64,000 nucleotides of DNA. Origin: Butyrivibrio sp. MC2013. GTDB lineage: Bacteria > Bacillota > Clostridia > Lachnospirales > Lachnospiraceae. Positions 42,425 through 50,369 of this stretch are shown here, piece by piece. The stretch's first letter is position 1, and each line of letters opens with the position of its first letter. A program made the translations under genes and the position numbers. Under the pieces are notes generated by a model. That model did not search any database. It was given only the letters and a program-made list of their open reading frames with translations, and was not told the origin of the DNA. The DNA is taken from NCBI RefSeq assembly GCF_000424585.1, contig NZ_AUKE01000011.1, forward strand, positions 62,001 to 126,000. The letters are read 5' to 3'.

Positions 42425-42475
42425 TTAATTAGATGACATTTCAGAAACACGCATTTACTGCGGGTTTCGTGAGAA
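42425..42475 (-). repeat. Dispersed palindromic repeat, copy 3 (inverted, shorter)
   Basis: Reads GAAACCCGCAGTAAATGCGT followed by GTTTCTGAAATGTCATCTAAT in reverse, matching copies 1 and 2 over about 47 bases with one change in the stem. It fills nearly the whole gap between the CobW-like and CDF genes. Confidence 0.8.
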
Positions 42476-42494
42476 TAAAGAGAGGACAGATCAA

Positions 42495-43619
42495 ATGGAC
42501 ATCAAAAATGCAAAGATCAACAGACAAAGAATAATCGTACAGACCAGTGTGATAGGTATCATGGCAAATGTAGCCCTGGCCGCATTCAAGGCGACAGTAG
42601 GCATCCTGTCCAACTCAATCTCTGTACTTCTGGATGCAGTAAACAACTTAAGTGATGCTCTTTCATCAGTCATTACCATCATAGGGACCAAGCTGGCAGA
42701 CAAAAAGCCTGACAAGAAGCACCCTCTGGGACATGGAAGAATAGAATACCTGACTGCAATGATAGTGGCTGCCATCATCCTCTATGCAGGTCTTACTTCA
42801 TTTATAGAATCTGTGAAAAAGATCATGGATCCTGCTCTTCCTGATTACAAGCCTGTGTCACTGATCATCATCGCTGTTGCCGTAGTGGTAAAGATCGTAC
42901 TGGGTTATTATGTCAAGAAAAAAGGCCAGGAAGTCAACAGCTCATCCCTCATCGCATCAGGCTCCGATGCATCCTTTGATGCTATCATCTCTGCATCAGT
43001 CCTGGCATCAGCTATCATCTATCTGATCACAGGCATCCCCCTGGAAGCCTATGTGGGTATCATGATCTCCTGCTTTATCATCAAAGCCGGTTATGAGATG
43101 ATGTCTGAGACTGTCAGCGACATCCTGGGCAACCGCCCTGATGCAGCCTTTGCAAAAGCCATCAAAGCCACAGTATGCGAAGATCCTCAGGTACATGGTG
43201 CCTTTGACCTCTTCCTCTACAACTACGGTCCCGACAGAAACTATGGTTCCATCCATATAGAAGTAGACGACACATTGACAGCAGCTGAGCTGGATGCCAT
43301 AGAGCGCAGAGTCCAGGCAAGTGTATTTCTAAAGCACGGCGTGATCCTCACCGGCGTGGGCATCTATTCCAGAAATACTCAGAACAACGAGATAGCCGAA
43401 GTCAGAAACAAGGTTCTGGAGAAAGTCATGTCCCATGACTATTCCATGCAGTTCCACGGCTTCTATGTAGACTTCGAGAATAAGTACATGAGTTTCGACG
43501 TAGTCCTCTCCTTTGACTGTGACAGAGACAGGGCACTATCACAGATCATGGGCGAGATTGAGGATATGTTCCCCGGATATACCGTAGATGTACAGGGCGA
43601 TCTGGATATGTCTGATTAA
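42495..43619 (+). CDS. Cation diffusion facilitator (CDF) metal transporter
   Basis: 374 residues. Six membrane helices and a C-terminal ferredoxin-like domain (from about residue 210). The metal site of helix 2 is seen as LLDAVNNLSDALSSVITI and that of helix 5 as ASGSDASFDAIISASVL. The KKHPLGHGRIEYLTAM loop is typical. CDF proteins export Zn2+, Mn2+, Fe2+ or Co2+ in exchange for protons; the DxxxD-type N-SD / S-D set does not settle the metal. The GAGAGGA site precedes the ATG. A second cytoplasmic tail domain of about 90 residues after the first makes it slightly longer than average. Confidence 0.93.
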   Translation: MDIKNAKINRQRIIVQTSVIGIMANVALAAFKATVGILSNSISVLLDAVNNLSDALSSVITIIGTKLADKKPDKKHPLGHGRIEYLTAMIVAAIILYAGLTSFIESVKKIMDPALPDYKPVSLIIIAVAVVVKIVLGYYVKKKGQEVNSSSLIASGSDASFDAIISASVLASAIIYLITGIPLEAYVGIMISCFIIKAGYEMMSETVSDILGNRPDAAFAKAIKATVCEDPQVHGAFDLFLYNYGPDRNYGSIHIEVDDTLTAAELDAIERRVQASVFLKHGVILTGVGIYSRNTQNNEIAEVRNKVLEKVMSHDYSMQFHGFYVDFENKYMSFDVVLSFDCDRDRALSQIMGEIEDMFPGYTVDVQGDLDMSD

Positions 43620-43715
43620 TACACGGATGCACCTTTGTTGTAAACTTTTTCATTGACGTTTACACTTTACATCGCAAACCCGTATTAACCATACACTTCA
43701 ATGTTGGATGAATGC

Positions 43716-43750
43716 AAAACCCCGAAGCTGCTATAGGCTTCGGGGTTTTT
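43716..43750. terminator. Bidirectional intrinsic terminator
   Basis: AAAACCCCGAAGC / GCTTCGGGGTTTTT with an 8-base loop. It serves the CDF gene (plus, ends 43619) and metY (minus, ends 43759). Confidence 0.92.
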
Positions 43751-43758
43751 GGTGCATA

Positions 43759-45042
43759 TTAGTCCAGAGCATTAAATCCATTTTCGAGATCAGCGATGAT
43801 ATCATCAATATGCTCTGTACCAATGGAAAGTCTGATAGTACCGGGCTTGATACCCTGGTCCAGAAGCTCTTCCTCGGAAAGCTGTGAGTGAGTGGTGCTT
43901 GCAGGATGGATCACCAGACTCTTCACGTCAGCCACATTTGCAAGGAGAGAGAATATCTTCAGGTTATCAATAAACTTCCATGCTTCTTCCTGGCCGCCCT
44001 TGATATCAAAGGTAAATATGGAGCCGCCTCCGTTAGGGAAATACCTCTTATAAAGCTCGTGATCAGGATGATCCTCAAGAGAAGGATGGCTTACCTTTTC
44101 TACCTTGGGATTCTTTGACAGATACTCTACGACCTTCCTTGTATTCTCTGCATGTCTCTCAAGACGAAGTGACAATGTCTCAACGCCCTGAAGGAGCAGG
44201 AAAGCGTTAAAGGGTGAGATTGCAGCTCCTGTATCTCTAAGAAGGATAGCTCTGATGTATGTCACAAATGCTGCAGGTCCTACTGCGTCATAGAAGGAGA
44301 TACCGTGATAGCTGGGATTAGGATCTGCAATCTGAGGATATCCGCCTGCTGCCTTAAAGTCAAACTTGCCGCCCTCTACTATGATGCCGCCAAGTGTAGT
44401 ACCATGGCCGCCGATAAACTTGGTAGCGGAATGTACTACGATATCTGCTCCGTGCTCAATAGGACGGATAAGATAAGGTGTACCAAATGTATTATCTACT
44501 ACAAGGGGAATATTGTGCTTGTGAGCAATCTCGCTAATAGCATCAATATCCGGGATGTCACTGCCGGGATTACCCAGAGTCTCAAGATATACAGCTCTTG
44601 TATTATCCTTTATAGCTCCCTCAAGCTCTGAAAGGTTATGAGCATCTACAAATGTAGTCTCTATACCGTACTGAGGAAGTGTGTGTGCCAGCAGGTTATA
44701 GCTGCCGCCGTAGATAGTCTTCTGTGCTACTATATGTCCACCATTTGCTGCAAGGGCCTGAATGGTATATGAGATTGCTGCTGCACCGGAAGCAACTGCC
44801 AGAGCTGCGCTGCCGCCTTCAAGTGCCGCAATTCTCTTTTCCAGTACTTCCTGAGTGGAATTTGTCAGTCTCCCATATATATTACCTGCATCTGCCAGTC
44901 CAAATCTGTCTGCAGCATGCTTGCTGTTATGAAATACATATGATGTTGTCTGATAGATCGGTACCGCCCTGGAATCTGTAGCGGGATCCGCCTCTTCCTG
45001 ACCTACGTGTAACTGAAGTGTTTCAAATCTGTAATCGCTCAT
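43759..45042 (-). CDS. metY: O-acetylhomoserine sulfhydrylase (Cys/Met metabolism PLP enzyme)
   Basis: 427 residues. It opens [33 protein letters not shown], highly typical of MetY. The PLP lysine is in [18 protein letters not shown] (about residue 208), and [17 protein letters not shown] follows. The enzyme makes homocysteine from O-acetylhomoserine and sulfide, a direct sulfhydrylation route to methionine. Length is right for MetY (about 425-430) rather than for the shorter MetB/MetC. A LysR gene lies upstream on the same strand and a dyad in the gap is a likely regulatory site. Confidence 0.95.
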   Translation of the reverse strand: MSDYRFETLQLHVGQEEADPATDSRAVPIYQTTSYVFHNSKHAADRFGLADAGNIYGRLTNSTQEVLEKRIAALEGGSAALAVASGAAAISYTIQALAANGGHIVAQKTIYGGSYNLLAHTLPQYGIETTFVDAHNLSELEGAIKDNTRAVYLETLGNPGSDIPDIDAISEIAHKHNIPLVVDNTFGTPYLIRPIEHGADIVVHSATKFIGGHGTTLGGIIVEGGKFDFKAAGGYPQIADPNPSYHGISFYDAVGPAAFVTYIRAILLRDTGAAISPFNAFLLLQGVETLSLRLERHAENTRKVVEYLSKNPKVEKVSHPSLEDHPDHELYKRYFPNGGGSIFTFDIKGGQEEAWKFIDNLKIFSLLANVADVKSLVIHPASTTHSQLSEEELLDQGIKPGTIRLSIGTEHIDDIIADLENGFNALD

Positions 45043-45145
45043 GATTATGATCTCCTTTCCATCGGATAATATGCATCGCTTGTTTTGTTGAAATCATATT
45101 ATCATCCATAGGGCCCTTAGAAAATTACGCGCTTTTGATCATCAG

Positions 45146-45164
45146 TGATAAACGTTTCTTATCA
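45146..45164. promoter_or_regulatory. LysR-type dyad upstream of metY
   Basis: TGATAA-ACGTTTC-TTATCA is a 19-bp dyad with perfect six-base arms and fits the T-N11-A rule for LysR regulators. It lies about 104 bases before the metY start, just after the LysR gene terminator, which makes it a natural site for the adjacent LysR protein. Confidence 0.55.
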
Positions 45165-45167
45165 TGC

Positions 45168-45201
45168 AAAAAGCTCCGCTGATCATCACCAGCGGAGCTT
45201 T
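45168..45201 (-). terminator. Intrinsic terminator after the LysR gene
   Basis: Minus strand stem AAAGCTCCGCT / AGCGGAGCTTT with a 10-base loop and TTTTT after it. It separates lysR from metY. Confidence 0.88.
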
Positions 45202-45249
45202 GGTTTTATGCTTGTTAATACTTAGCTTTAACTTTTCAACGAGACTCTG

Positions 45250-46155
45250 TCATAATTCCTTAAACTTAAGGAGCTCTTCCACGTATTCTTTGCCATATTC
45301 AGAGAGCTTGCTGCCTTTTCTAGTGATATAGCCTATGGTAAGGGTATCTTCTTCCTTTAGCTTAATAGATACCATACCCTTCAGGATAGCCTCATCATCA
45401 GCCAGCATGCCGCTTCCTATGGAATAGCCGTGTAGATCTGCTATGATCTCCATACTGGTGGCTCTATCATCAGACTTTATCAGCTTGCCAAAGTCATAAT
45501 CTGCCAGAGCTTCCTCTGTCAAATAGAAATTGCTGTCATCAGTCTGGTCAAATAATACGCAGGGATAAGCAGACAGTTCTTCTATGGAAATCTCTTCTCT
45601 TCCTGCAAATTCGTGATCTTTCCAGACATAAATATAGGTTTCCCTTTTCATAAGAGGCTCAAAAAGGAGATTATATTCCTTAAAAAGCTTCTTTATTAGC
45701 TTCTCGCTTCCTGCTGAAAAGGACACGATACCAACTTCACTCTTTAGGCTGCTCACATCCTCTAATACATTTCTGGTCTTGGTCTCATGAATGGAAAAGA
45801 CAAATTTCTCAGGATCCCTTGATCTGATAACATTGGTAAAGGCTCTGATAGCAAAATTATAGTGCTGGGTTGACACAGAAAAGCGCTCCTTGCCGCTATC
45901 TCTGGACAGATACCTGTCCTCAAGGATATCATACTGGGCTACCGCCCTCTTGGCATAGCCTATAAACTCTCTTCCCTCATCAGTCAGACTGATACCCTTA
46001 TTGGTCCTCTCAAACAGGAGTATCCCCAGCTCTTCTTCCAATTCCCTGATACTGGCTGATAAGGCAGGCTGAGATACGTAGAGTCTGGCAGCAGCTTCAC
46101 GCATAGAGCTGGAATTTGACAGCTCAAGTACATATTTGATCTGAGTAATATTCAT
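45250..46155 (-). CDS. LysR-family transcriptional regulator
   Basis: 301 residues. Residues 1-65 form the LysR winged helix-turn-helix (SSSMREAAARLYVSQPALSASIRELEEELG); the rest is the two-lobed effector domain (RNVLEDVSSLKSEVGIVSFSAGSE near residue 130). The first helix resembles the CysB/CbL-like or YeiE-like groups, and the adjacent metY suggests control of sulfur amino-acid metabolism. The effector is unknown. Own terminator downstream. Confidence 0.92.
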   Translation of the reverse strand: MNITQIKYVLELSNSSSMREAAARLYVSQPALSASIRELEEELGILLFERTNKGISLTDEGREFIGYAKRAVAQYDILEDRYLSRDSGKERFSVSTQHYNFAIRAFTNVIRSRDPEKFVFSIHETKTRNVLEDVSSLKSEVGIVSFSAGSEKLIKKLFKEYNLLFEPLMKRETYIYVWKDHEFAGREEISIEELSAYPCVLFDQTDDSNFYLTEEALADYDFGKLIKSDDRATSMEIIADLHGYSIGSGMLADDEAILKGMVSIKLKEEDTLTIGYITRKGSKLSEYGKEYVEELLKFKEL

Positions 46156-46232
46156 TATCAGTTCCTTTACTTTGTCAAATGTCAGATAGCTTTTCTTTTG
46201 ACCTTTTCTTTTTTGATAGTTCCGTCTACCTC

Positions 46233-47558
46233 TTATCTCTTGGAAAGTGTCACAATAGTCTCTATCGACCTTGTGTGACAGAACATATCCACAGGAACGC
46301 AGTGATCCACCTTATAACCTCCGGCAGTCAGGAATTTAAGATCCCTGGCAAGAGAGTCGGGGCCACAGGATATGTATACAACCTTGGAAGGTAACAGTGC
46401 AAAAAGAGCTGTGAGGAATTCCTCGGTTGAACCATTTCTGGGCGGATCCATAAAGACCACATCTGCCTTATCACCGGCTGCAGCCATTTGCTGCATAAAG
46501 CGTGTAGCATCATTTTTATAAAAGGTGACATTTTCTATCTTATTGTTCTTGGCATTCCAGATGGCGTCCTTGACCGCATCGCCATTGATCTCCACACTGA
46601 TGACTTCCCTTACATGAGAGGAAGCTATAAGGCCAATAGTACCCACTCCGCTATAGCAGTCCAGAGCAAGCTCGTCTCCTGTCAGCCCTGCAAGCTCAAT
46701 GGCCTTGCTGTACATCTTCTGGGTCTGAACGGGATTGACCTGATAGAAGGAAGCAGGTGACATCTTAAACTCCAGCCCGCAGACAGTATCCAAAATATAT
46801 CCCTTGCCGTAAAGGGTCTTGAATCTGTCTCCCAGTATCATAGAAGTGTGTCTGTCATTGATATTAAGTACTACAGTAGTGATCTCCGGATGCTTCTCCA
46901 AAAGAGCCTTCACAAAATTCTTGGAGGATGGGAAGATGGGGCTGGTCACCACAAGAACTACCATGATCTGCCCTGAATTCTTGCCAACCCTGATAAGGAT
47001 ATGCCTGAAAAGGCCCTGTCCGTAATCTTCATCATAGGTCCTGATCTTAAATGACTTTAAAAGTCCTCTGATAGTAGCGATGATCTCGTCAGCCTTTTGA
47101 TCCTCGAGAAGGCAATATTCAACAGGCACCACCTTATGACTGCTCTCCTGGTATATACCGGAGAGGGGATTGCCCTTCCTGTCATGGGTAAATACCGCAT
47201 GTACCTTGCACCTGTAATGGTCAGGATCCTCCATAGCTATGAAGTCCTCAACCTTGCAGTAAGGAGACAACAGCCCCTGAAGATGCTTCTTCTTGAGCTT
47301 CAGCTGCTCTTTGTAAGGAGTGTCAATATAGTGACAGCCTCCGCATTTCTTAAAATAAGGACAGCGACTGCCCTTTTTCTTCGGTGCTGCGCTGTCCCCT
47401 TCAGCTATACTGTTCTTTTCAGTACTCTTCTTAGCTGCATTATTTTTTGCTGCTTTGTTCTTTGAAGCGCTATTCTTTGCAAAACTGCTCTTTGCTGCAG
47501 TATTCTTTTCTTTAGCGCCTGCTGTTTTTTCTTTTTTAATAATCGTCTTCTTCATCAT
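46233..47558 (-). CDS. rlmD: 23S rRNA (uracil-5-)-methyltransferase, RlmD/RlmCD (RumA) family
   Basis: About 441 residues. The catalytic part has the 4Fe-4S cysteines CPYFKKCGGC (C66, C72, C75) plus the cysteine in VEYCLLED; the SAM motif LDCYSGVGTIGLIAS; FMDPPRNGS; and the catalytic cysteine in VVYISCGPDSLARD. The enzyme methylates U747 and/or U1939-equivalent of 23S rRNA. The first 60 residues are an unusual basic low-complexity tail rich in Lys, Ala and Asn (KNKAAKNNAAKKS); no TRAM domain is evident before the Fe-S cluster, which is unusual. It overlaps the end of the preceding gene by 23 bases, so they are coupled. ATG at 47555 is an equally possible start. Confidence 0.9.
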   Translation of the reverse strand: MMKKTIIKKEKTAGAKEKNTAAKSSFAKNSASKNKAAKNNAAKKSTEKNSIAEGDSAAPKKKGSRCPYFKKCGGCHYIDTPYKEQLKLKKKHLQGLLSPYCKVEDFIAMEDPDHYRCKVHAVFTHDRKGNPLSGIYQESSHKVVPVEYCLLEDQKADEIIATIRGLLKSFKIRTYDEDYGQGLFRHILIRVGKNSGQIMVVLVVTSPIFPSSKNFVKALLEKHPEITTVVLNINDRHTSMILGDRFKTLYGKGYILDTVCGLEFKMSPASFYQVNPVQTQKMYSKAIELAGLTGDELALDCYSGVGTIGLIASSHVREVISVEINGDAVKDAIWNAKNNKIENVTFYKNDATRFMQQMAAAGDKADVVFMDPPRNGSTEEFLTALFALLPSKVVYISCGPDSLARDLKFLTAGGYKVDHCVPVDMFCHTRSIETIVTLSKR

Positions 47559-47895
47559 AATCCTGATCCTGGTCCATCAAAGTGCGCTTGGTCACTGCCC
47601 TGTGCTCTTTGTCACCGCTGATCTCCCTGAATTTAAGCCCCGGCATATCCTTGACCAGAGCATATGCTCTCTCTACATCCACCCTGTTGATACGGATCAG
47701 ACAGTTGATACGATCAGATCCTCTCTTTCCTCCCAGGAGCTTCTGCCAGATAGACTGCTTCTGCCAGTCAACATAGTATGAAATACGCTGTTTCAAAAAG
47801 AGACGCTCAAGCTCTTTCTTCTCTCTCTGAGAATAGATGTTACAAAAAGGCACCTCGTTGTTAAAGGACTGTGAGTCAGTGTTGATTCCCGCCAT
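47536..47895 (-). CDS. Small conserved-looking hypothetical protein
   Basis: 119 residues from the ATG at 47895 (AGGAG 11 bases upstream; a TTG at 47901 is possible). I do not recognise it. It is soluble, with a central basic segment (REKKELERLFLKQRISYYVD) followed by SDRINCLIRINRVDVERAYALVKDMPGLKF, predicted alpha/beta, and an acidic tail (MDQDQDYDEEDDY). The pattern recalls signal-transducing small domains but no motif is decisive. It lies between the GH3-like gene and rlmD, 19 bases after the first and overlapping the second, so it is probably made with the methyltransferase and may be linked to RNA work. Confidence 0.7.
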   Translation of the reverse strand: MAGINTDSQSFNNEVPFCNIYSQREKKELERLFLKQRISYYVDWQKQSIWQKLLGGKRGSDRINCLIRINRVDVERAYALVKDMPGLKFREISGDKEHRAVTKRTLMDQDQDYDEEDDY

Positions 47896-47914
47896 TACCA
47901 ATTACTCTCCTTAA

Positions 47915-49615
47915 TTACTTATCATTTTCCCCGAACTTAACACTCAGGATACGCTTCATGGACAAGTCTATCCTGTCCTTGGAAACAGAACCGTTTTGTA
48001 CAGCTTCCAAGAGACCATTATACGCCAAATCAAAATCTTCGGGAAGATAGATCATATCCGCTCCTGCATTAATAGCTGCAACAGCCGCTGCATCTGCAGT
48101 ATACTGACTGGTTATACAGGGCATGTTCAGAGCATCTGTGATCACTATTCCCTTATAGCCCATTGAAGTCCTTAGTGTATCACTAATTGCTCCTTCAGAC
48201 AAGCTGCAAGGTGTCTGACCATCCCCTGTAAGAGCAGGGCATATCACATTGCCCATCATGATCATATCAGCACCAGCATCTATAGCTGAGTAGAAAGGTC
48301 CAAATCTGCTCTCCAGGTCCTCTTTGCTCAGATTGCAGCCAGTAACCGTTTCACTGACCTTGTCTGCTTCTGAGGGGAAGCTGCCTACACATGCACTGAC
48401 ACCTGACTGCTCCAAGGATATTACATAAGAAGACAGCCTTCCGGATACCTCCTGGGGATCTATTCCAAAGGCTTCCGGTCTCTCGGATAGGATAGCCGAA
48501 GGCGCAAGATTCAGATTAAAGCCATATGTTGTAAGATAAGATGCAATAGCTGATGCACCGGCAGCTGCATCATCATCCGATGCATACTCAGAAGGAAGAG
48601 CTGTCTCTTCAAGGCCAAGTGCAGGAGCTACAACGCCGGAAGCTCCGCCTGCTTCACTTACTGCAAAGAAAAGGGGATATTTGCATATCTTGCTGGTCTC
48701 CGAGAGCATATCAGTGATCTGTACCGAGTCAATTATATTATTTGAAGAATATACAAGTCCACCAACGGGAGTCTGCTCCAGTGCTTCCCTGGTCTTATCT
48801 CCTGCCTTGACAGCATTATCTGTAGCTGTGAGCTGCTCAGGAGTGATGATAAAGAGACCTGCAATTTCTTCCTCCAGGGTCATGTTGTCGATCACATTCT
48901 GCAGCTCCTCTGATACAGGAACATCAGCCACGGGACTACTCTCATCCTCTATATCTTCTACAGGTGACATGATCACCTTGTCTTCTTCAGGACTGACTTC
49001 CTCCTCCTGAACAGTCTCTGCGGCGAATACTCCGGCTTCCTTGATCCTCTCGCCTACAGTCTTGACCAGAAAGCCCGCTCCTGCTATCAACAGTCCTGCC
49101 ATCACAAATAGTATGAGATAAGCAGCAATCTGGACTCTCACTCTTCTCTGATGCCTGATAGCCCTTCTGTATGCTTCGCTATCCCTATCTGACTCATCAG
49201 AAGACTCTCTGTAGCCCTCCTTACTATCTTCATCAGCTTCATAGCCATCATTGCCATCTTCAGAGGCTTCTGCCTCTGCATCGCCTGCTACCTCATCAGG
49301 AGTTGCCTCTTCGCCAGCTGCAGCCTCCATGTCATCAGAACCAGCTTCTGAATCATGACCATTATCATTATCTTCAAAGTCTCTTGCATCTGCGCTATCT
49401 GCCTCTGCTTCAGCCTGCTTTGAAGCATCCGCTTCAGAAGCTGCCTCCTCCAAGCTGTCTGCCTTAACGCTTTCTTCCTCAGAGCTTACTGCTTCTTCAC
49501 CCTCTGCAAGCGCTGTCACTTCTTCATTATCTATATTTTCAACTACTTTATCTTCTGTCTTATTCTCTACTTTGGGGCTAATGTTCTTTGCTCTGCGTTT
49601 CCTATTTTTTCCCAT
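47915..49615 (-). CDS. Membrane-anchored GH3-like protein lacking the NagZ histidine motif
   Basis: About 566 residues from the ATG at 49615 (MGKNRKRRAK), with GGGAGGGGG upstream. A basic start, then about 140 very acidic residues rich in Glu, Asp and Ala, one membrane helix (AAYLILFVMAGLLIAGAGFL), then a GH3 N-terminal-type barrel (residues ~245-566). DNMTLEEEIAGLFIITPEQL and YKGIVITDALNM are clear; the Asp of VITDALN corresponds to the GH3 nucleophile. The KHFPGHG...DSH loop that supplies the acid/base in NagZ-type N-acetylglucosaminidases reads CVGSFPSEADKVSE here. The protein could be inactive, a binder, or a GH3 with an altered mechanism. It probably sits outside the membrane, near the wall. 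Confidence 0.8.
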   Translation of the reverse strand: MGKNRKRRAKNISPKVENKTEDKVVENIDNEEVTALAEGEEAVSSEEESVKADSLEEAASEADASKQAEAEADSADARDFEDNDNGHDSEAGSDDMEAAAGEEATPDEVAGDAEAEASEDGNDGYEADEDSKEGYRESSDESDRDSEAYRRAIRHQRRVRVQIAAYLILFVMAGLLIAGAGFLVKTVGERIKEAGVFAAETVQEEEVSPEEDKVIMSPVEDIEDESSPVADVPVSEELQNVIDNMTLEEEIAGLFIITPEQLTATDNAVKAGDKTREALEQTPVGGLVYSSNNIIDSVQITDMLSETSKICKYPLFFAVSEAGGASGVVAPALGLEETALPSEYASDDDAAAGASAIASYLTTYGFNLNLAPSAILSERPEAFGIDPQEVSGRLSSYVISLEQSGVSACVGSFPSEADKVSETVTGCNLSKEDLESRFGPFYSAIDAGADMIMMGNVICPALTGDGQTPCSLSEGAISDTLRTSMGYKGIVITDALNMPCITSQYTADAAAVAAINAGADMIYLPEDFDLAYNGLLEAVQNGSVSKDRIDLSMKRILSVKFGENDK

Positions 49616-49653
49616 TATTATTCCCCCTCCCAAACATTAAAATTACCTTATAA

Positions 49654-49681
49654 AGTATACCATGAATACCCCTACCATCAA
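49654..49681 (-). promoter_or_regulatory. Promoter of the GH3-like gene
   Basis: On the minus strand TTGATG (49676-49681), 16 bases, TATACT (49654-49659), about 38 bases before the start codon. It gives the gene its own start, independent of the RNA unit upstream. Confidence 0.65.
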
Positions 49682-49753
49682 AGACCAAAAAGAACTACAT
49701 TATTGCTCAATATAAGTCAGCACAAGGAATGCACGGCTGCTTCCAAACACAAT

Positions 49754-50124
49754 AAAAAGCGGCGACCTTTTTCTTCTTCAAGTCGCCGCCTTTTATATCT
49801 TTAATTCTTTCTTTCCGATCTGCGTCGGTTCTTTTGCATCCAAGGGACTGTACCTCCGTTTTCTCAACCTGCTTTTTCCATTCACTTTCGCTTTTCTAAG
49901 CTGTGGTGGCCAATCCTATTTCTTCTTGAGCTTTCACCACTTTTCCATGTACTAAAGCCGTTGTAATGATATAACACTGTTTCTCAATCGAAAATCTAAC
50001 TTAAGTTTCCGGTGGACTGTACCTCCATTTCCAGCGATTATAGTAAACTAATTAAATCTTTGGACTGTACCTTCCTTTCTTTCGGTCCCCCGAAGTATTT
50101 CCTTCTCTCTAACTCTCTTGGATT
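49754..50124 (-). ncRNA. Putative orphan non-coding RNA, about 370 nt
   Basis: A perfect sigma-A promoter (50131-50159) faces left and the transcript would run to an intrinsic terminator, GCGGCGAC / GTCGCCGC with flanking A/T runs, at 49754-49794. No ORF over 12 codons with a ribosome-binding site is inside, and the next gene has its own promoter. The motif GGA(A)GGTACAGTCC occurs three times on the RNA strand: 50062-50075, 50014-50026 and 49845-49857. One is within UGGA-GGUACAG-UCCA, a small stem-loop. A 5' hairpin UUCGG-GGGA-CCGAA lies near 50080-50096. About ten GGA trinucleotides are scattered. It does not match RNase P RNA, tmRNA, SRP RNA or 6S RNA by eye. A short frame MQKNRRRSERKN (49839-49801) with a distant GGAGG is possible. 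Confidence 0.6.
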
Positions 50125-50130
50125 GATTTT

Positions 50131-50159
50131 ATTATATGAAAAGGCCTTCTATTTGTCAA
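50131..50159 (-). promoter_or_regulatory. Consensus sigma-A promoter of the putative RNA gene
   Basis: TTGACA (50154-50159 reversed), exactly 17 bases, TATAAT (50131-50136 reversed): both boxes match the consensus at all positions. Predicted start about 50124. Confidence 0.8.
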
Positions 50160-50369
50160 GTCAATTTTGCTATTTTTATTAATTTTATCTGTATTTAATA
50201 GTCCGAATAGTGTTTTTTCTGTTTATTGTTTGTGTTTTATATTATTTTCTGACAGTTTGACAAGTGAGTCTCTATCTCCCTCAGCCGATTACAAATGCCC
50301 TGTTTATGGTAAAATAAATGTTAGTAAAATTTCCAAAGCCGCATACAATGAGGATAAAAGGGCATAGCC
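50160..50369 (+). other. AT-rich upstream region of the sensor kinase gene
   Basis: About 210 bp without a gene. It should hold the kinase promoter, divergent from the RNA promoter. A TTGACA at 50257 lacks a well-placed -10; the ribosome-binding site is AAGGG 7 bases before the ATG. Nothing else stands out. Confidence 0.4.

Noticed and set aside
49754..50124. Type III toxin-antitoxin RNA
   Set aside because: The repeated motif is unevenly spaced (48 and 169 bases) and the downstream gene is GH3-like, not a small RNase toxin.
49754..50124. RNase P RNA, tmRNA, SRP RNA or 6S RNA
   Set aside because: None of the conserved signatures of these RNAs could be found on either strand by eye; a covariance search is still needed.
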